Of a stretch of 26,734 nt of DNA, positions 21,032 through 26,734 are shown in pieces. The notes beneath the pieces are model-generated. The model was not told the origin of the DNA and searched no databases. It saw only the letters and a program-made list of their open reading frames with translations. Origin of the DNA: Zancudomyces culisetae (Eukaryota > Kickxellomycota > Harpellomycetes > Harpellales > Legeriomycetaceae); contig LSSK01001611.1 in the NCBI GenBank assembly GCA_001969505.1, positions 1 to 26,734 of the forward strand, given 5' to 3'. A program made the translations under genes and the position numbers. Within the stretch, counting starts at the first letter, position 1. Each line of letters opens with the position of its first letter.

Positions 21032-24000
21032 TCATTTGGGCGGATTCAACAGAAGGGTGGCAATGAACTCTTGCTCCTTGGGCGCATTGGCAAAGTTTAG
21101 TTTAATGTCAGTTGTAGGAGGGCGCAAGAAACAGGGTGAAAATACCAATGCCAAGTTACTGGCATTCATCTTTGTTTTTGAAGAGATTTCGGGCTTTGTC
21201 ATTAGACTTAAAAAATCCAACAGGTATTTTGTAGTACGATAATGCAGAGGAGAAAGTTGTGATATTATCCGGTGTGCCATCTCTACATTTGATGAATTTT
21301 GTATGCAGTCTAGATAATGATTTATCGGAATTAGTGGTAGCAGAAGCTCTCTTAACCACTCTTTTAACAGGGATGCGTATACATTCACATCATCCAAATA
21401 CACAAAGTCAGATTCGCCAGCTTCTAGCATCATTCGCTATATATAAAGTAATACAACTACATTAACCTTTGCTCAGTTAATGTCCTCATATAATAAAACA
21501 TCACGTTACATATTTTACTGGTGCTTAATTAAATAACGAGAGATAATCAACTTACCAAAGTTATTACCAAGTCTTTATACCCAGGAATCCTAAAAATCCC
21601 CTCAGTTTCTAAGCCTTTCAGCTCAATTATTCTATCTATCAGAAACCGTAGCAGAAAAGGAATGTTGAATTTTGAATCTACATATGCCGGTACCTTCATA
21701 ATGTCATCAAGGGTAACACCGAACAGCGGGATCCTCATAGGTGCTTTAAGAGCATACTCTAGCTCTGTAATGGTATAGGGTGAGGATCTGCCGCCGAATT
21801 TCTTTGTATTTAAAAGTTTGGCATGGGTATAAACAATTATGGTCCGCAGCTGCCTGTAAATTGGCGAAAAATTGGAATGTTCTTTAAACCTTTGTGACTG
21901 ATCAGACAAAAATGTAATGAGGTCCTTGAAAAAAACATCGTTAGGGACAAATATGCTCGCAATAACAGCCATTATCAGCCACCCTTTGCGTAAACTTTTC
22001 CAGTTTCTATTTCTCACTAATTGCTTACAGAGCTGGCAGTACATCTCATTGTGCAGGTCCCGATACTTCAATCCCAATTTAATCATAAATTGGATATTGG
22101 CTGTATACGAGACCATGTCTTGTGAGGGTCTATCGCCCATTATTTGCTGAATCACAATAAATGAGTTCAACGCATGCTTATATCTGGGTTTTGGGATATC
22201 TGTTAATGGGTAGCTAATTGCATCAGTGGTAAAGCTGAACTGTTGTTCTTTTGAAAGTCTTCTCCTGAAAAGCCCACCCTTTTGTTCCACAAAGTATCTA
22301 GATGCAAAGTTGAAATAGTTAAAGTAGCTCGATTCATCCTCAATAACGAGCCCCGAATCAATATGATCTTTTCTATTTTGTTTTTCTACCATCTTTGTTT
22401 CTATTTAATTTTAAGATTAACATTAATTCAGAGATATTTTGTAACACTAACTTTTGTCAATTCCAGCTAAGCCCACCCTTTTCTTTAGTTTATAATGTTA
22501 TGTTACACATTCAAAAAAAGGGCTAGGCATAAAAAAAAAGAGTTTGTATAATTTTTTCATATTCTTACTGCTTTCGGTACCAAGTACTTCATCCAATTTT
22601 CCCGATTTTAAGAATTCCTAAATGTAGTAATAGTTTATGCAATATTGTAAAAAATGAATCATGGATTTGCGTAAACTCCAATTTTAATATAGTATTTATG
22701 AACACGCGTGTTTTAAATAAAGAAAAGCCATTTTAAACACATACAGCTAAAGATTCGAGTTTTTTTTTCGGCTGCTCTAGGGAATACACGCTGCTAGCAG
22801 CGTCCTCATCCTCTTCAGGTTTATGTTGTTTCTTGGTAGTTATTTTGAGACTTGGAGGTTTAACTATTACATCATTATAATTTTAACAAAAAAAAAAGTT
22901 GGTCTGTATTTTTGTAAATCTGGTATAAGAAAAAAAATGATATTAATAAAAAAATGTAAACTAAAACATAGCTTACCTTTGTTGTGGCTCTCTGTAGACG
23001 GTCTGTAATGTTCCATTTTTAGAGTATCCACATCACTATTTTGACACAGGTTATCAAAGTTCCCCTGGGAGCCCATTATAAGCTGTGAATCTAGCTTTAA
23101 AATGTTTTCAAGGTCCTCATTTATATCATCAAACATGATATCCTTCGAAATTTCCAGGTTCGAGTTGGTCAACTCGGCTTTGCTTTTTGTGTCATCTATT
23201 TGGTTTGGTGCATTACAGATGGCTTCCTCTGAGGCAACCATCCCTCTGTTCAAGTAATCCTCCCACCCAAGAAGAAAGCTTTTCTCGTCAGAAACCGATA
23301 CATCATCACAATCGCTCGCCCGACTCTCTAAATCGTTTTTAAAAATCTCCAAGGCGATAGATTGTGCCGAAACTCTGAAGCTGTCTGATGTGGTTTTATC
23401 TGATGAAAGAGGCCGGTCCTTCTTTTCATGTGTGTCTTGCGACGTGCTAGAACCCAGCATCACTTCGCCTACCAAATAGCTTGAGCGCAGTGGCGACTTG
23501 ATCACTTCGAACAAGGCTTCCTTCGCGTTTTTGACTATTTGTGCCAAGGTGTCTTGGTTAAAATGCGGAAAAATATTGCCCTTCCTGCTAATATCTAATA
23601 TAACTAGTACTACCCGGGCAATCTTAAAATAATAATTAGCTTTTTACCTTCTTTTGATACCCTATTGTCCGAATTTGGCAAAATTATTACTTTTTTCGCA
23701 CTTTTTCCTGAGCTTTTTCCTGGATTCTATAATATTATTTTTTTAAAAAAGGTTATAGAGGCTCAGAATTCAAAGAAAAGAAGTACATACCAGAAATTCC
23801 TCGGCGCATATAATTATCGAGTCTTTTGGAGCTTCCCACTCTGTCAATTTCAAATATGGGTTGTAATAGTACAAATCGCCGCTTTCTTCGTCTACCAACT
23901 CCCACCATTCCCCATTGGGATCCTTTTCCCGCCTATCCAAAAGATTCAACTTATCTCTTACTAAATATTTACCTTAACGCATTTTAGAGTAAATAGAGAT

Positions 24001-24154
24001 ATCAAGAAACTTACACCAATTCATTTGTTGGCCGAGTCTGCCTACAATCGCCGTCTTCGGGATTGATATATAATACTGAATTCGAGTGTGGATCAAATAT
24101 TTCCACCCACATCTTTGCACCTTTCTTTACACCGTTTTGTGTAAAACTGGCCAT
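21032..24154 (-). CDS. WW-WW-MyTH4-RhoGAP protein (ARHGAP39/Vilse type), eight exons
   Basis: Exons 24154-24015, 23956-23791, 23726-23648, 23594-22977, 22863-22745, 22617-22569, 22400-21556 and 21436-21032 join in frame to 806 residues. WW1 (about 15-43) starts WVEIFDPHSNSVLYIN but lacks its second Trp (CRQTRP instead). WW2 (about 62-91) is intact with W64/W65, YYYNP and W87..P90. A long polar linker follows. MyTH4 (about 423-608) contains FASRYF, GLFRRRLSKEQ, MGDRPSQD, RDLHNEMYCQLCKQL and WLIMAVIASIFVPN. RhoGAP (about 614-806) has the arginine finger in EGIFRIPG (R661), LLKEWLRELLLPLIP and MNASNLALVFSPCF. The domain order equals animal ARHGAP39/Vilse, which stimulates GTP hydrolysis by Rac/Cdc42 and in flies acts in Slit-Robo signalling. 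Introns are 53-168 bp. The first acceptor (GTAAG) is weak, so the linker between WW1 and WW2 may be off by a few residues. Confidence 0.88.
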
Positions 24155-25580
24155 TGAAATACTATATGTTGAATTCTTGATTTTTGCGTTTGTGTTTGAA
24201 TATTCACAAGTGAAAGTGGAGTGTATTAAAGCCGTAGTAAAGTATATGCTGACATTAATTTAGATTTAAACACCCTTTTCTCTGCTATCACCACTATATT
24301 TATTATGATTTGAGTTGGTTCCTATTGTCTATATTCTTTTGCCAATTAACCTTTTATTACTAGCGTTTTCATCACATCAAAAAAAATACACTGCAATCAC
24401 AAAAATAGACACAGTAAATTATAAATTGTGCGATTTTATGCGAAAACCAACTTGAATTCTAATATGTTTTCGGATTTTTTCAAACTCTTCTATTATATTT
24501 CCTCAACACAAATTGCGGAAATGATGCTTCCGGCCATTTTTTCCTTTGTTTGTTTCCAAAATTACACCTCATCTCTATTTTTATAACAATAATTTTTCGG
24601 AATCTAGAGAGGCGCCATATTTTGAACACAAATGATTCACCAAGTGGCTGTAAATACTTTGCAATTATGAAAATGTTTGGTGTTTTCCTAAAGCTGGGCG
24701 GGGTGCATCCAATTTGTTGTCCAATTACGCAAAATTCGTTTTTATTTATTTTTTTAGTTGTGATATTATGTAATATGGTTAAACAAATCAGCAGCATTCA
24801 TTTATTAGTTTTCCAAATTGCAATTGAAAATGCCTATTAGGATAAAGCGCAATACATATTAGCAAGACCAATTAGCATGTGAAATATGTATTTCAGACAA
24901 TTTATTTTCTAATACAGAGAAAGCTGAGCCTTTTTTTGTCAAAAGAGTTTCAAGTATCGCTAAAGGGATGGATTTGGGCTGACAAAAAAAGCATTATTGT
25001 TGCGCTTTCAAAGGAAATGAAATAATGAAGCATTTGAGAAGAATAAACTGCTAAGCTATTAACGCAATTATGGTGGTTGATGTAGTAAATCGCCTTTAAT
25101 CAATGGTAGAACAAGCCAGGTGATACGGAATGAAATTTTAATATATACATATATGTATCTTTGTGTGCGAATATGTGAAACGCAAAATAAATAGCAAAAG
25201 GCATTAAAAGTAAAAGGTCACTAACTCCGGTGGTCCAACTAGTTTTGTATTTCTGATGTGTTGATATCCTATCAGAGGTGGTTGTACATTTTTGGACCTC
25301 CCTAAAAAAAAAGACGCAGACTCGTCTTACACGGTATATTCCTGATTTCAGTGTGAGCAAGAAAAAAAAAACAAAATAGGTAGCGAACTTTGTGAACTTG
25401 TCCAAGTGTAACAATCTTCCTATTAACAACTAATCAACTGTTTAATTTTGACACAGCTAATTATACAATGAAATTGGAAAAAAAAATTGAAAGCTAAAAG
25501 CAGCAAATCCAAAAAATTTTGGCAAGTAATTAAAATTAAACCCCATAACTAGACTTAAATTGACAAATTCAAAATATTAG
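24155..25580. other. Gene-poor intergenic region upstream of the RhoGAP gene
   Basis: 1.4 kb. Frames at 24550-24840 (+) and 25100-25429 (-) show no domain, no conserved motif and an AT-driven amino acid composition (F, I, K, N). The left end is the RhoGAP promoter. No tRNA, repeat or mobile element was seen. Confidence 0.45.
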
Positions 25581-25598
25581 ATGCTGGACCGCAATTGT

Positions 25599-25722
25599 GG
25601 AAACCTTACCAATTAATTGCACGATGAAGAGTGACCGCCATTAAGGCTCTGTTTTAGCAAGAGCCAGAGGAAAGTTTAGGTAGCCGGTCTGGGTTCGCTC
25701 AGCTGGTTGTTTAAGGTTTTTT
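25599..25722 (+). ncRNA. Candidate structured RNA ending in a T6 run
   Basis: AAACCTTA (25601-25608) is exactly complementary to TAAGGTTT (25712-25719), closing a helix around two hairpins. One is GGCTCT/AGAGCC (25645-25650 with 25660-25665). The other is a 12-pair stem with one bulge and a UUCG loop (25681-25709). A run of six T (25717-25722) at the 3' edge could be a Pol III terminator. GGTTCGCTC inside the second hairpin resembles a B box. I cannot match it to SRP RNA, RNase P/MRP, snRNA or telomerase RNA from visible motifs. The helices could be chance, though three compatible ones in 125 bp are suggestive. Confidence 0.25.
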
Positions 25723-25849
25723 CTGCGATGTTGCTTTCACCGGAGGTCCACTTTACCACCCTTGATCTGGTGTTCAAATCTGAGGCAATTAATCAGCGTA
25801 TAAAAACGAAAAGAAAAGCAAGTATGAATGTGAAATACTGGGCTAGTAG

Positions 25850-26000
25850 ACTAATTATAGCTCAGGGAGCTATAGTGCTAGTTGAATGAGAGATTGTTGT
25901 GGCTAAAAATGTTCAACTGTTTTGTGGCCTGTCAGGTTCGATCAAAATATAGTGGGTGAGTGTAAATGTAAAAGAAAATGGATACCGCGTTGGGGGTTTT
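25850..26000 (+). ncRNA. Candidate Pol III transcript with A-like and B-like boxes and hairpins
   Basis: TAGCTCAGGGAG (25858-25869) resembles an A box, GGTTCGATC (25935-25943) a B box, and TTTT ends at 26000. Within it TATAGCTC pairs perfectly with GAGCTATA (25856-25863 with 25867-25874, three-base loop), extended by ACTA/TAGT, and AGTTGAA (25880-25886) pairs with TTCAACT (25912-25918). It is not a tRNA: the D loop would be three bases and no T-stem forms. It could be a tRNA-derived relic, another Pol III RNA, or chance. Confidence 0.22.
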
Positions 26001-26407
26001 GATACGCTTAAACGAGAGAATCTAAAAATATAGAAAATTAAACAAGGATGAGTGAATAAGGTAGAGCGGAGTGTAGGGCTAGGAGTTTAATAGGCATTCT
26101 ATTTATAGAGCCAATCCAAAACTGTTAGAATAATTGTTGCAATATGATAATTACCAAATTATAAAGATGAGGCCCTGGTAATCTCATCAACCATGATTCG
26201 GGCTAGCGTTTAATTTAAGGGTCAAAACGGATACATGATTAAGCTCTATGCATTCGAAAATGTTTAATATTGTAATAAATAAAATAAATAAATTAAAATA
26301 AAACAATAAAGTACAATAATAACAATGGGCAAAAAAGAGTAGAAAGGGAAAGAAAGGACAGAAAAAAAGCAAAAACTAAAAAAGTAACAAAAAATGTTGA
26401 GAATATG

Positions 26408-26412
26408 AAAAA
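26408..26412 (-). terminator. Pol III terminator shared by the two tRNA genes
   Basis: Five A on the plus strand, thus TTTTT on the transcript, beginning four bases after the 3' end of tRNA-Val. No T-run exists between the two tRNA genes, so this is the first stop signal for transcription entering from tRNA-Ser. Confidence 0.7.
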
Positions 26413-26416
26413 GGTT

Positions 26417-26488
26417 AGAGCTATTGGGGATCGAACCCAAGACCTTCTGCGTGTAAAGCAGACGTGATAGCCACTACACCATAGCTCT
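26417..26488 (-). tRNA. tRNA-Val(UAC)
   Basis: 72 nt. The 7-bp acceptor stem AGAGCTA/TAGCTCT is perfect. The D arm contains the A box TGGTGTAGTGG, the anticodon arm is TCTGC-TTTACAC-GCAGA with anticodon TAC (reads GUA, valine), and the T arm has GGTTCGATCCC (B box). There is no intron and CCA is not encoded, as normal for eukaryotes. It lies immediately downstream of tRNA-Ser. Confidence 0.96.
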
Positions 26489-26492
26489 ATTC

Positions 26493-26573
26493 GTCACCTG
26501 CAGGATTCGAACCTGCGCTCCCAAAGGGAAATGGCTTAGCAGGCCACCGCGTTAACCACTCCGCCAAAGTGAC
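26493..26573 (-). tRNA. tRNA-Ser(GCU)
   Basis: 81 nt class II tRNA with acceptor stem GTCACTT/AGGTGAC (one G-T pair), A box TGGCGGAGTGG, anticodon loop CTGCTAA with GCT (reads AGC/AGU), a long variable arm (TTCCCTTTGGGA stem-loop) typical of serine tRNAs, and B box GGTTCGAATCC. No intron. Its 3' end is four bases from the start of tRNA-Val, and no T-run separates them. Confidence 0.96.
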
Positions 26574-26734
26574 TTACTCTTGTTGTATAATTAAATTTTT
26601 ATTATAATTATTTATTTTTTTCTTATTTATATATGTATAATATGTATCGTATAATTATTGTTATAAATTATAAACTTAGTTGAAACTATTATAAACTTAA
26701 TATAAACATCTGTAGTTGATCATAACTATTTATT

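Noticed and set aside
24550-25429. Two frames of 96 and 109 codons (plus and minus strand)
   Set aside because: F/I/K/N-rich composition without conserved motifs; no exon continuation found on either side.
25667-25680. GAGGAAAGTTTAGG resembling the CR-I element of RNase P RNA
   Set aside because: The partner CR-V sequence and other P4-forming residues could not be found downstream, so an RNase P call is not supported.
25685-25790. tRNA-like gene from A-box-like and B-box-like sequences
   Set aside because: No acceptor stem and no pairing T-stem can be formed.

Overview
The window reads as nuclear DNA from an ascomycete, most likely an early-branching, intron-rich yeast-like fungus. All recognisable genes are fungal housekeeping genes (CEF1/CDC5, COX6, NIC96, SEC4). 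Intergenic DNA is AT-rich with long poly(A)/poly(T) tracts, introns use GT..AG with TACTAAC-like branch sites, and stop codons are standard. I assembled 22 introns across the protein-coding genes, far more than in Saccharomyces cerevisiae. Reading frames were rejoined by eye from splice sites and phase, and every multi-exon model below closes in frame. I cannot name the species.

Layout. Positions 1-2046 (+) hold the 3' part of the splicing factor CEF1/CDC5. Positions 2738-5122 (+) hold a five-exon SLC35F/THI74-type membrane transporter with a long Q/N/S-rich insertion. After a gene-poor stretch come COX6 (7012-7760, +) and an omega-like glutathione transferase (8843-9538, +). On the minus strand, 9752-11496 is a four- or five-exon gene that may belong to the NEPRO/RMP1 nucleolar family. 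It is divergent from a gene at 11872-13263 (+) whose C-terminus matches the OB-fold of HROB, a recombination factor. NIC96 (13373-16535, -) and the Rab GTPase SEC4 (17014-18470, -, six exons) follow. A small two-span membrane protein lies at 19641-20279 (-), with a doubtful small gene converging on it. An eight-exon WW-WW-MyTH4-RhoGAP gene of the ARHGAP39/Vilse type lies at 21032-24154 (-).

The last 2.3 kb before the tRNAs has no convincing protein gene but shows clustered RNA-like hairpins and Pol III-like boxes (25.6-26.0 kb). The window ends with tRNA-Ser(GCU) and tRNA-Val(UAC) on the minus strand, only 4 bp apart and apparently sharing one Pol III terminator.

The genes are not an operon or pathway; this is ordinary eukaryotic gene order. 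No mobile element, CRISPR array or gene cluster was seen. The most interesting items are the MyTH4-RhoGAP protein, the HROB-like protein, the dimeric tRNA gene and the structured non-coding region at 25.6-26.0 kb.
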